From contig CAMLKW010000142.1 of assembly GCA_946480605.1 (NCBI GenBank), forward strand, positions 1 through 11,603: 11,603 bases of DNA. Direction: 5' to 3'. Shown in pieces: positions 1-6,712 of this stretch. Numbering within the stretch: the first letter of the stretch is position 1; each line of letters starts with the position of its first letter. This DNA is from an uncultured Roseateles sp. (GTDB taxonomy: Bacteria; Pseudomonadota; Gammaproteobacteria; Burkholderiales; Burkholderiaceae). The translations under genes and the position numbers were made by a program. Under the pieces are notes generated by a model. That model was given only the letters and a program-made list of their open reading frames with translations, ran no database searches and had not been told where the DNA came from.

Positions 1-2132
1 ATGCCGAACAGCTCGGTGCGGAACTCGGTGGGGCAGTCGTTGGCGGTGGGGATCTTGTAGGTGCTGGGCGCGTGCGTGGTCAGCAGGCCGGTCTTGGGAT
101 GCCACACCAGCTCCTCCATGGTTAGCCAGCCCATGCCCTGGATGAAGCCGCCCTCGATCTGGCCGATGTCCAGCGCCGGGTTCAGGCTGGTGCCGACGTC
201 GTGCAGCAGGTCGGCACGCGTGATGCGGCTCTCGCCGGTCAGTGTGTCCACCAGCGCCTCGCAGACGGCGCCGCCCCAGGCGTAGTAGTAGAACGGGTGG
301 CCTTGCAGTTTGGTCTTGTCCCAGTGCAGGCCAGGCGTGGCGTAGAAACCGTCGCTCCACAGCTGGATGCGCTTCAGATACGCCGCGGCGACCAGCTCGG
401 TGAACGGCAGGCTCTGCCCGCCGCCGCTGACCCGCCCATCGGCGAATGCGATCAACTCCACCGCGCAGCCGAAGCGTTCGGCCGCGAACACCGCCAGCCG
501 TGTCCTGATCTTGCGAGCCGCATCCTGCGCGGCCTTGCCGTTCAGGTCGCTGCCGGTGGACGCCGCCGTGGCCGACGTGTTGGCGACCTTGCTGGTGTCG
601 GTGGCCGAGCAGCGCACGGCGGAGAAGGGCAGGCCCAGCTCGTGCGCGACGACCTGCGCGACCTTGGTGTTCAGCCCCTGGCCCATCTCGGTGCCGCCAT
701 GGTTCACCAGCACGGAGCCGTCGGTGTAGACATGCACCAGTGCGCCGGCCTGGTTCAGGTGGGCCACGTTGAACGAGATGCCGAACTTGACCGGCGTGAA
801 GGCGATGCCCTTCTTCAACACGCGGCTGGACGTATTGAACGCGGCGATCTCGGCACGGCGCTCGCCGTAGCGGCTGCTGGCCAGCAGTTGGGCCGTCAGC
901 GCCTGGGCGTGCAGCTCCTCCACCTGCTGGCCATAGGGTGTCATGTCCTGGCCGGCTGCATAGAAGTTGCGTTTGCGCACCGTGGCGCCGTCCAGCCCCA
1001 GCCGTCGCGCCACGCCGTCCAGGATCATCTCGATGGCGATGGCGCCCTGCGGGCCGCCGAAGCCGCGGAAGGCGGTATTGCTCTGCGTGTTCGTCTTCGC
1101 GCAATAGCCATGCATGGCCAGGTGGGGCAGCCAGTAGGCGTTGTCGAAGTGGCACAGCGCGCGGGCCATGACCGGAGCGGACAGGTCGGCGCTATGGCCG
1201 GCGTTGGAGATCAGGTCGATGTCAATGGCGAGGATGCGCCCCTCATCGTCAAAGCCCACGTCCCAGCGGTAGTCGAAGCCGTGGCGGCGGCCGGTGATGA
1301 GGAAGTCGTCGTCGCGGTCCACGCGCAGCTTGACCGGCTTGCCCAGCTTCAGCGCGGCGATGGACGCGACGCAGGCGAACAGCGCCGACTGCGACTCCTT
1401 GCCGCCGAAGCCGCCGCCCATGCGCCGGCACTGCACGGCCACGCGGTGCGCGTGCCAGCCCAGGCAGTGCGCGACGAGCTGCTGCATCTCGCTGGGGTGC
1501 TGCGTGGAGCAGTGCACCAGCAGGCCTTCGCCGCCTTCCTGCGGCACGGCCAGGCTGATCTGGCCCTCCAGGTAGAACTGCTCCTGGCCGCCCAGGCTCC
1601 AGGTGCCCTGCAGGCGGTGCTGCGCGGTGGCGAGGTGCTGGGCCGGCTCGCCCCGGGTGAGGTGCATGGGTGGTAGCACGTACTGGCCGACGGCATGCGC
1701 TTCGAGCGCGGTCAGGAGGGGCGGCAGCGCCTCGGCTGTGATGACCTGCTTGGCGAGCGCCGCCGCGCGCCGCGCCAGCTCGCGATTCGTCGCGATGACG
1801 GCGAACACCGGCTGGCCCACGTAGCGCAGTTCGTCGGCCGCCAGGATGGGGTCGTCATGCAGCAGCGGGCCGCAGTTGTTCTCGGCCGGGATGTCGGCGG
1901 CGCTCAGCACCGCGACGACGCCGGGCATGCGGCGGACGCGCTCCAGGTCGAGCCCCGTCAGCTTGCCGTGGGCGATGGGCGACAGGCCCAGCGCCGCATG
2001 CAGCGTGCCGGCGGGCTCGGGCAGGTCGTCGGTGTAGGGCGCGGCGCCGCTGACGTGCAGGTGGGCGGACTCGTGCGGCCGCGACGTGCCCACCACGGGC
2101 GCGGGCATCAGCAGCGCTTCGGGCTTGTTCAT
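1..2132 (-). CDS. xdhB: Xanthine dehydrogenase, molybdopterin-binding subunit (3' end cut by window edge)
   Basis: This is the large catalytic subunit of cytoplasmic xanthine dehydrogenase, which hydroxylates hypoxanthine and xanthine to urate at a molybdenum cofactor. Translating the minus strand from ATG at 2132 gives 710 open codons to the window edge. Family hallmarks are all present: the cofactor loop GGQEQFYLEG (181-190, with Q183), MGGGFGGKE (238-246, with E246, which should bind substrate), SNTAFRGFGGPQG (351-363, with R356), and the stretch around SDGFYATPGLHWDKTK. Near the end GGFIQGMGWLTMEELVWHP is also typical. The usual length is about 770-800 residues, so roughly 60-90 are missing, including the GEPPL motif that carries the catalytic glutamate. 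The start is set by GGGGAGG eight bases upstream and by an ATGA overlap with the xdhA stop, which suggests translational coupling. xdhC, a cofactor-insertion gene, commonly follows but would lie outside the window. Confidence 0.96.
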   Translation of the reverse strand, partial: MNKPEALLMPAPVVGTSRPHESAHLHVSGAAPYTDDLPEPAGTLHAALGLSPIAHGKLTGLDLERVRRMPGVVAVLSAADIPAENNCGPLLHDDPILAADELRYVGQPVFAVIATNRELARRAAALAKQVITAEALPPLLTALEAHAVGQYVLPPMHLTRGEPAQHLATAQHRLQGTWSLGGQEQFYLEGQISLAVPQEGGEGLLVHCSTQHPSEMQQLVAHCLGWHAHRVAVQCRRMGGGFGGKESQSALFACVASIAALKLGKPVKLRVDRDDDFLITGRRHGFDYRWDVGFDDEGRILAIDIDLISNAGHSADLSAPVMARALCHFDNAYWLPHLAMHGYCAKTNTQSNTAFRGFGGPQGAIAIEMILDGVARRLGLDGATVRKRNFYAAGQDMTPYGQQVEELHAQALTAQLLASSRYGERRAEIAAFNTSSRVLKKGIAFTPVKFGISFNVAHLNQAGALVHVYTDGSVLVNHGGTEMGQGLNTKVAQVVAHELGLPFSAVRCSATDTSKVANTSATAASTGSDLNGKAAQDAARKIRTRLAVFAAERFGCAVELIAFADGRVSGGGQSLPFTELVAAAYLKRIQLWSDGFYATPGLHWDKTKLQGHPFYYYAWGGAVCEALVDTLTGESRITRADLLHDVGTSLNPALDIGQIEGGFIQGMGWLTMEELVWHPKTGLLTTHAPSTYKIPTANDCPTEFRTELFG

Positions 2133-3616
2133 GCGGCCAGCCTCCCCGAACGCCAGACGGTGATCGTGCGGCGCTCCAGCGTCTCCAGCCACAGCTTGCG
2201 CAGCAGGTTCTGCGCGACCTTGAGCCGGTAGGCGTCGCTGGCGCGCATGTCGGTCAGCGGCTTGAAGTCCTGAAGCAAGGCGGTGGCCGCAGCCTCGGCG
2301 GTCGCCTCGACCCAGGGTTGGCCGACGACCGCCGCCTCGGCCGCCGCGGCGCGCCTGACGATGGCCGCCATGCCGCCGAACACGAAGCGCGCCTGCTGCA
2401 CCGTGCCGTTGCGCAGCTGCAGCGCCAGCACGGCGCAGACGGCGGAGATGTCGCTGTCGTGCCGCTTGGAGATCTTGTGTGCCGAGATGGCCCAGCTCAT
2501 GTCGGGCCGCGGCAGATGCAGCGCCTCGACGAACTCGCCGGGCTGCAAGTCCTTCTTCATGTAGTCCAGGTAGAAGGCCTGCAGCGGCAGGCGGCGTTGC
2601 TGCAAGCCCTTGCGCAGCACGACCTCGGTACCCAGGGCGATCAGCGCGGGCGCGCCGTCGCCGATGGGCGAGCCGTTGGCGATGTTGCCGCCCAGCGTGC
2701 CGGCATGGCGCACCGGCGGCGACGCGAAACGCCGCCACAGCTCGGCCAGCGACGGCGCCAGCGCGGCGAGCCTGGCCCAGGCGTCTTCCAGCGAGGCCGC
2801 CGCGCCTATCCACAGGCCGGGCTGGCCGTGGAAGTCCTCGTCGCGGACCTCGCGCAGCGCGTCCACGCGGCCGGTGTAGATCAGGTGCGGCAGTTCGCGG
2901 AACTGCTTGTTGACCCACAGGCCGATGTCGGTGGAGCCGGCCAGCAGCGTGGCGGCCGGGTAGGTCTCGCGCAGCAGCGCCAGTTCGGGCACGGTCTGCG
3001 GCGCGTTGAAGCAGGCGCCTGCGTGTGAATAGTCCAGCGGCTCGTCGGCCTGCAGCGCCTGCAGCGCCTGCAGCGCGGCGACGATGGGCGCGCGGTCCAG
3101 GCGGCGGGCGGGCGCGTCGAACATCGCCTCGCCGGCATCGAGGATGGGCCGGTAGCCGGTGCAGCGGCACAGGTTGCCGGCCAGCTCGTCGGCCAGCTGC
3201 TGGCGGTCGGGCCGCGTGCCGGCGGCCTGGTGGCGCTCGTAGCAGGCGGTCAGGCTCATGACGAAGCCCGGCGTGCAGAAGCCGCATTGCGAACCGTGGC
3301 AGTCCACCAGCGCCTGCTGTGCCGGGTTGAGCTGGGCGGGGCTGCCCACATCCTCCACCGTCAGCAGCGCGCGGCCGTCCAGCGTGGGCAGGAACTGCGT
3401 GCAGGCATTGACATTGCGTAGCTGCAGCTGCCCTGCTGCGTCCAGCTCGCCCTGGATGACCGTGCAGGCGCCGCAGTCGCCCTCGGCACAGCCTTCCTTG
3501 GTGCCGGTGCAGGCGGCGTGCTCGCGCAGGTATTGCAGGACCGTGGTCGTCGTGGGCAAACCGTCCACCTCGACGACCTCGCCGCGGTGGAAGAAACGGA
3601 TGGGGCGGGTATTCAT
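2129..3616 (-). CDS. xdhA: Xanthine dehydrogenase, small subunit with two [2Fe-2S] clusters and FAD domain
   Basis: This 495-residue subunit passes electrons from the molybdenum site in XdhB through two iron-sulfur clusters to FAD and NAD+. The N-terminal ferredoxin-like domain has C43, C48, C51 and C72 (GCAEGDCGAC then NACTQ). The helical second cluster domain has C111, C114, C150 and C152 (CGFCTPGF and NLCRCTGYRP). The FAD domain follows from about residue 205, with LLAGSTDIGLWVNK near 224-237 and GTLGGNIANGSPIGD at 306-320. The frame stays open to an ATG at 3655, but I start at 3616 because family proteins begin close to PIRFF and a GGGAG lies 13 bases upstream, whereas the 3655 start has no recognisable ribosome site. 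The spacing is long, so the start is less certain than the gene. An ALQ triplet repeat sits in the linker between the cluster and FAD domains. Confidence 0.95.
   Translation of the reverse strand: MNTRPIRFFHRGEVVEVDGLPTTTTVLQYLREHAACTGTKEGCAEGDCGACTVIQGELDAAGQLQLRNVNACTQFLPTLDGRALLTVEDVGSPAQLNPAQQALVDCHGSQCGFCTPGFVMSLTACYERHQAAGTRPDRQQLADELAGNLCRCTGYRPILDAGEAMFDAPARRLDRAPIVAALQALQALQADEPLDYSHAGACFNAPQTVPELALLRETYPAATLLAGSTDIGLWVNKQFRELPHLIYTGRVDALREVRDEDFHGQPGLWIGAAASLEDAWARLAALAPSLAELWRRFASPPVRHAGTLGGNIANGSPIGDGAPALIALGTEVVLRKGLQQRRLPLQAFYLDYMKKDLQPGEFVEALHLPRPDMSWAISAHKISKRHDSDISAVCAVLALQLRNGTVQQARFVFGGMAAIVRRAAAAEAAVVGQPWVEATAEAAATALLQDFKPLTDMRASDAYRLKVAQNLLRKLWLETLERRTITVWRSGRLAA
3050..3076. 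repeat. Three tandem copies of a 9-base unit inside xdhA
   Basis: The unit CTGCAGCGC is repeated three times without mismatch. On the coding (minus) strand it gives Ala-Leu-Gln three times (XdhA residues 181-189), in the linker between the second iron-sulfur domain and the FAD domain. As a multiple of three it can change copy number without breaking the frame. Confidence 0.85.
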
Positions 3617-3655
3617 GCTGGCGTCGATTCTCCCGCCTTGCCTCAGAATTGCCAT

Positions 3656-4963
3656 ATGAGTTTTACTAACCAGGAAAAATCATCTGACGCGTCGCGCCGG
3701 TGGGCCTTGCGGGGCGATCTGCTGGACTTCACGGCCGCACCGGCCTGGGGCGACGTGCACGCCACGGCGGTGCGCTTCGACCGCGACCACTGGCTGCTGA
3801 TCGAGGACGGCCGCATCGTCGGGCGACAGGCCGCCGAGCCGGATGAAACCTGGGTGCGCAAGGACCATGCCGGCCAGCTGGTGCTGCCGGGCTTCATCGA
3901 CACGCATGTGCACTGCCCGCAGCTGGACGTCATCGCCTCCTATGGCACCGAGCTGCTGGACTGGCTGAAGCGCTACACCTTCCCGGCCGAGTGCGCGTTC
4001 GCGGACCCGGCCCGTTCCAGGCGTGGCGCCGAGGTGTTCCTGGACGCGCTGCTGGCCAGCGGCACGACCTCGGCCGTGGTGTTCCCGACGGTGCACAAGG
4101 TCTCGGCCGAGGCACTGTTTGAGGGCGCCACGACCCGCGGCATGCGGATGATCACCGGCAAGGTGCTGATGGACCGCCACGCGCCCGACGGGCTGCGCGA
4201 CGACGTGGTGCAGGCCGAGCGCGACTGCGTCGACCTCATCGACCGCTTCCACGGAAAGGGCCGCAACGCCTTCGCCGTGACGGTGCGCTTTGCGCCGACC
4301 AGCACGCCCGAGCAGCTGGCCATGGCCGGTGCGCTGTGCCGCGCCGACGCCAGCCTCTACATGCAGACCCACGTGGCCGAGAACCGTGCCGAGGTCGAAT
4401 GGGTGGCGCAGCTGTTCCCGGACGCGCGCAGCTACCTGGACGTCTACGACCGCGTGGGCCTGGTGCACGAACGCGCGGTGCTGGCCCACGGCATCTGGCT
4501 GGACGACACCGACCGCCGCCTGCTGGCCGAGCGCGGCGCGCAGGTGGCGCATTGCCCGTCCAGCAACCTGTTCCTGGGCAGCGGGCTGTTCGACTGGACC
4601 GGCGCCCCGTTCAACGTGAGCCTCGCGTCCGACGTCGGCGGCGGCACGTCGCTGAGCCTGCCGCGCAACATGGGGGATGCCTACAAGGTGCAGGCGCTGC
4701 GCGGCGAGCGGCTGACGGCCTGGAGCGCGCTGCATGCGGCCACGCGTGGCGCGGCCGAGGCGCTGCGCCTGGGCGACGAGATCGGCGGCCTGTCGGTGGG
4801 CCAGACGGCAGACCTCTGCGTGTGGGACTGGGCCAGGGGCCCGGTGGCCGAAGCGCGCGATGCGGTCGCCCGCGAGCTGCACGAGCGCGTGTTCGCGTGG
4901 ATGACGCTCGCCGACGAGCGCAACCTGGCGGCCTGCTACGTCGCCGGCCAGCGGCGCCTCTGA
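3656..4963 (+). CDS. guaD: Guanine deaminase
   Basis: This 435-residue amidohydrolase converts guanine to xanthine and ammonia, supplying substrate to the divergently encoded XdhAB. Zinc ligands typical of the family are visible: H84 and H86 in PGFIDTHVHCPQ, H239 in QTHVAEN, H278 in LAHGIWL and D326 in ASDVGGG. E242 in HVAEN is the expected proton shuttle. RFAPTSTP (212-219) and HCPSSNLFLGSGLF (299-312) match the guanine-binding regions, and the YGTELLDWLKRYTFPAE block near 96-112 is characteristic of GuaD rather than other amidohydrolases. The length is normal. The frame is open further upstream (to 3518), but that part lies opposite xdhA; ATG 3656 is the first plausible start, although it lacks a clear Shine-Dalgarno. 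The first 13 residues (about 3656-3694) are AT-rich and not family-like, so translation could begin at TTG 3704 instead. Confidence 0.95.
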   Translation: MSFTNQEKSSDASRRWALRGDLLDFTAAPAWGDVHATAVRFDRDHWLLIEDGRIVGRQAAEPDETWVRKDHAGQLVLPGFIDTHVHCPQLDVIASYGTELLDWLKRYTFPAECAFADPARSRRGAEVFLDALLASGTTSAVVFPTVHKVSAEALFEGATTRGMRMITGKVLMDRHAPDGLRDDVVQAERDCVDLIDRFHGKGRNAFAVTVRFAPTSTPEQLAMAGALCRADASLYMQTHVAENRAEVEWVAQLFPDARSYLDVYDRVGLVHERAVLAHGIWLDDTDRRLLAERGAQVAHCPSSNLFLGSGLFDWTGAPFNVSLASDVGGGTSLSLPRNMGDAYKVQALRGERLTAWSALHAATRGAAEALRLGDEIGGLSVGQTADLCVWDWARGPVAEARDAVARELHERVFAWMTLADERNLAACYVAGQRRL

Positions 4964-5016
4964 ACCGGCCATCCCGCGAGATTGCGGTTTCGTCGCAAGC
5001 CCCAGGCGCAGCCGGG

Positions 5017-5057
5017 CGGGCGTCTCTAGAGTCCGTTCAGACGCCCGAGGTGGGCGT
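5017..5057 (+). promoter_or_regulatory. Inverted repeats between guaD and the small membrane protein gene
   Basis: CGGGCGTCT at 5017-5025 is the perfect complement of AGACGCCCG at 5039-5047 (9-base arms, 13-base loop). The central ACGCCC (5041-5046) can pair instead with GGGCGT at 5052-5057 across a 5-base loop. The two pairings exclude each other. The second ends nine bases before the GGAG of the next gene. There is no T-tract, so this does not look like a standard terminator for guaD; a structured leader or a regulator site is possible. The rest of the 113-base gap holds nothing else I recognise. Confidence 0.4.
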
Positions 5058-5076
5058 TCAACTCTGGAGTCTCGTG

Positions 5077-5271
5077 ATGTTCGGCTTTCTGCTGTGGTGT
5101 GTGCTGTTCGTGCTGTGCTGGCCCTTGGCCCTGCTCGCGCTGCTGCTGTGGCCGCTGGTGTGGCTGATCACGTTGCCGTTCCGTCTGCTGGGCATCGCGG
5201 TGGACGGCGTGTTCGGCCTGCTGCGCGCCATCGTCACGCTGCCGGCGCGGGTGCTGGGCGGCGGGCGCTAG
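5077..5271 (+). CDS. Small two-helix membrane protein of unknown function
   Basis: This is a 64-residue, very hydrophobic protein. A GGAG at 5066-5069 lies seven bases before ATG 5077, which is a good ribosome site and supports a real gene despite its size. Residues 2-34 are almost wholly hydrophobic (rich in Leu and Trp, with prolines at 16, 26 and 34), enough for one long or two short membrane helices. A second hydrophobic stretch spans about 36-60 and the protein ends in Gly-Gly-Gly-Arg. I know similar Leu/Trp/Pro-rich small membrane proteins from Burkholderiales but no function for them. The gene stands alone: guaD ends 113 bases upstream, and the next gene is convergent. Its TAG stop lies within the arm of the terminator-like repeat. 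Confidence in the gene is fair; the function is unknown. Confidence 0.7.
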   Translation: MFGFLLWCVLFVLCWPLALLALLLWPLVWLITLPFRLLGIAVDGVFGLLRAIVTLPARVLGGGR

Positions 5272-5312
5272 GAGCCTGCGCGGGCCAGGTCTGCCGCCGC
5301 GCAGCCTCCTAG
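5268..5312. terminator. Probable bidirectional terminator between convergent genes
   Basis: Arms 5268-5283 and 5297-5312 are complementary over 16 bases with a single C-C mismatch (5275 against 5305), around a 13-base loop. The repeat fills the 37-base gap between two convergent genes and would form an equally strong hairpin in either transcript. Neither side has a real T-tract, which is common in GC-rich genomes. Both flanking TAG stop codons lie inside the arms. Confidence 0.75.
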
Positions 5313-6082
5313 GCCGCCGTGACGGGCTTGTCGACGCCCCAGCGTCGATACAGCTCGCTCGCCTCCGCGCTGCGCAACCAGCGCTCGAAGGTCTGGTCGT
5401 AGCGCTGCGACAGTGCCTCGCCGGCGGCGCTGCGGCCGAACGCCATGTGGCCGTGCAGCACGTCCAGCGGTGGCGAGCAGCGCACGATGGCTTCTGCCAG
5501 GTTCAGCCGCTGCAGCACCGGCTGGCAGTTGCGGTCGTTGGCGGCGAACAGCTCCACGCGCCGGCGGGCCAGCATCTGCAGGCCGGACTCGACGCCCTGC
5601 ACCCAGGTCAGTTGGGCCAGCGAGGTCTTCAGCCGCTCGAAACGGCTGCCGTAGGCCCAGCCGCGCACGGCGGCCACGGGTACCTGAGACAGCTCGCCGA
5701 ATTCACCGCTCCAGCGTGCCTCCTCGCCGCGGCGGGCATACCAGACCATGGCGTCCGAGTAGAAGGAGCGCACGCTGAACAGCATGCGCGCCTCGCGCTC
5801 CGGCGTGCGGTAGGGGCCGATGAGGATGTCGGCCTCACCCTGTTCCAGCATCAGCTGGGCACGTGGCCAGGGCAGCCATTCGCAGCGCAGGCCGTCGCCG
5901 AACAGCTGGCCCAGCAGGTCCACCGCCAGGCCCTTGGGCGGCTGGCCCTCGCTACCCTCGAAGATGCGTGCGAACTGCGAGCCCACCGCGCGCAGCGGCG
6001 GCGCGGCACGGCCGGACTGCGCCATGGCCTGCGCGCCCATCCAGCCCAGACCCGCACTGATGCACAGACGACGTGTCGGCAT
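5309..6082 (-). CDS. Periplasmic solute-binding protein, family 3 type (orphan)
   Basis: This is a 257-residue protein with an N-terminal signal peptide: Arg-Arg at 4-5, a hydrophobic core to about residue 17, and a likely cleavage after Ala-Met-Ala at 19-21. The mature part resembles bacterial family 3 extracellular solute-binding proteins (type II periplasmic fold). GLAVDLLGQLF is the usual 'xxDL' helix after the first strand, and WPRAQLMLEQGEADILIGPYRTPEREARMLFS (about 72-103) is the typical block before the hinge. The start has GAGAGG six bases upstream. No ABC permease or ATPase is adjacent, so the ligand cannot be deduced; members of this group are annotated as amino acid-binding or as uncharacterised periplasmic proteins. 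It lies 42 bases downstream of the NUDIX gene on the same strand and may share its transcript. Confidence 0.88.
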   Translation of the reverse strand: MPTRRLCISAGLGWMGAQAMAQSGRAAPPLRAVGSQFARIFEGSEGQPPKGLAVDLLGQLFGDGLRCEWLPWPRAQLMLEQGEADILIGPYRTPEREARMLFSVRSFYSDAMVWYARRGEEARWSGEFGELSQVPVAAVRGWAYGSRFERLKTSLAQLTWVQGVESGLQMLARRRVELFAANDRNCQPVLQRLNLAEAIVRCSPPLDVLHGHMAFGRSAAGEALSQRYDQTFERWLRSAEASELYRRWGVDKPVTAA

Positions 6083-6124
6083 GACCAGCCTCTCTCGGGG
6101 TAGGTCTCGATGATGCCGGCGTGC

Positions 6125-6679
6125 TCAGGTGATGTCGATGGCGTGCAGCGTGAAATCGCGGCCCTGGCGGCGGTCCTCGAAGAAGCAGCGCAGCGTCTCG
6201 CGCGTGGTCTTGAAGGCGATGTCGTCCCAGGGGATCTCGCCCTCGGCGAACAGCCGGGCCTCCAGCGACTCGGGCCCCGGGTCGAACTCCAGCGAGCGCA
6301 GCCGCGCGCGGTAGAAGAGGTGGATCTGGCCCACGCGCACGACGTTCAGCAGCGTGTACAGCGGCCCCAGCTCGACATCGGCGCCGGCCTCTTCCTGCGT
6401 CTCGCGCAGTGCCCCCTCGGCCGTGGTCTCGCCCAGCTCCATGAAGCCGGCCGGCAGCGTCCACAGCCCGTGGCGCGGCTCGATGGCGCGGCGGCACAGC
6501 AGCACACGGCCATCCTGCTCCCAGACCGGCAGCGTGCCGACGACGTTCAGCGGGTTCTGGTAGTGGATGCTGGCGCAGGCCGGGCAGACCGCGCGTTCGC
6601 GGTTGTCGTCGGCTGGAACGCGGTAGTCCACGGCGGCGCCGCAGTTCGAGCAGTGTCTGAAACGGCTGGGGAAGGGCAT
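6125..6679 (-). CDS. NUDIX hydrolase with N-terminal zinc ribbon
   Basis: This 184-residue protein should hydrolyse a nucleoside diphosphate linked to another moiety, using divalent metal. An N-terminal zinc ribbon has C10, C13, C32 and C35 (HCSNCG and VCPACAS), followed by the family phrase YQNPLNVVGTLPVW. The Nudix box Gx5Ex7REUxEExGU is complete at residues 78-100: G78, E84, R92, E93, E96, E97 and G99. The substrate is not evident; NudC-like NADH pyrophosphatase is related but longer and has other motifs. The frame is open far upstream (to 7435), but that part is opposite maiA, and the zinc ribbon begins properly after ATG 6679. No Shine-Dalgarno is clear. The gene is divergent from maiA with only 33 bases between them, and lies upstream of the binding-protein gene on the same strand. 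Confidence 0.92.
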   Translation of the reverse strand: MPFPSRFRHCSNCGAAVDYRVPADDNRERAVCPACASIHYQNPLNVVGTLPVWEQDGRVLLCRRAIEPRHGLWTLPAGFMELGETTAEGALRETQEEAGADVELGPLYTLLNVVRVGQIHLFYRARLRSLEFDPGPESLEARLFAEGEIPWDDIAFKTTRETLRCFFEDRRQGRDFTLHAIDIT

Positions 6680-6712
6680 GTGGCCGAGTTTAGAGGCGCT
6701 AAATTTCAGCCC

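Noticed and set aside
201..1676. 491-codon open frame on the plus strand
   Set aside because: It lies antisense to xdhB, whose motifs are unambiguous. Long antisense frames are expected in GC-rich DNA, and its translation is Arg/Gly/Ala/Gln-rich with no recognisable domain.
3680..4972. 430-codon open frame on the minus strand
   Set aside because: It is wholly antisense to guaD, which has all its zinc ligands; no domain is visible in the antisense product.
4995..5030. ECF-sigma-like promoter (GCAAGCC and CGTCTC) before the small membrane gene
   Set aside because: The spacer of 19 bases is longer than usual and both motifs are too short and generic to support the call.
4336..5076. Upstream extension of the small membrane protein frame through guaD
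   Set aside because: This part is guaD read out of frame and is Arg/Gly-rich. Only the segment after the ribosome site at 5066 has real-gene features.
6110..6712. Upstream extension of the maiA reading frame
   Set aside because: It is antisense to the NUDIX gene; the protein family starts exactly at MKLYNYFRSS.
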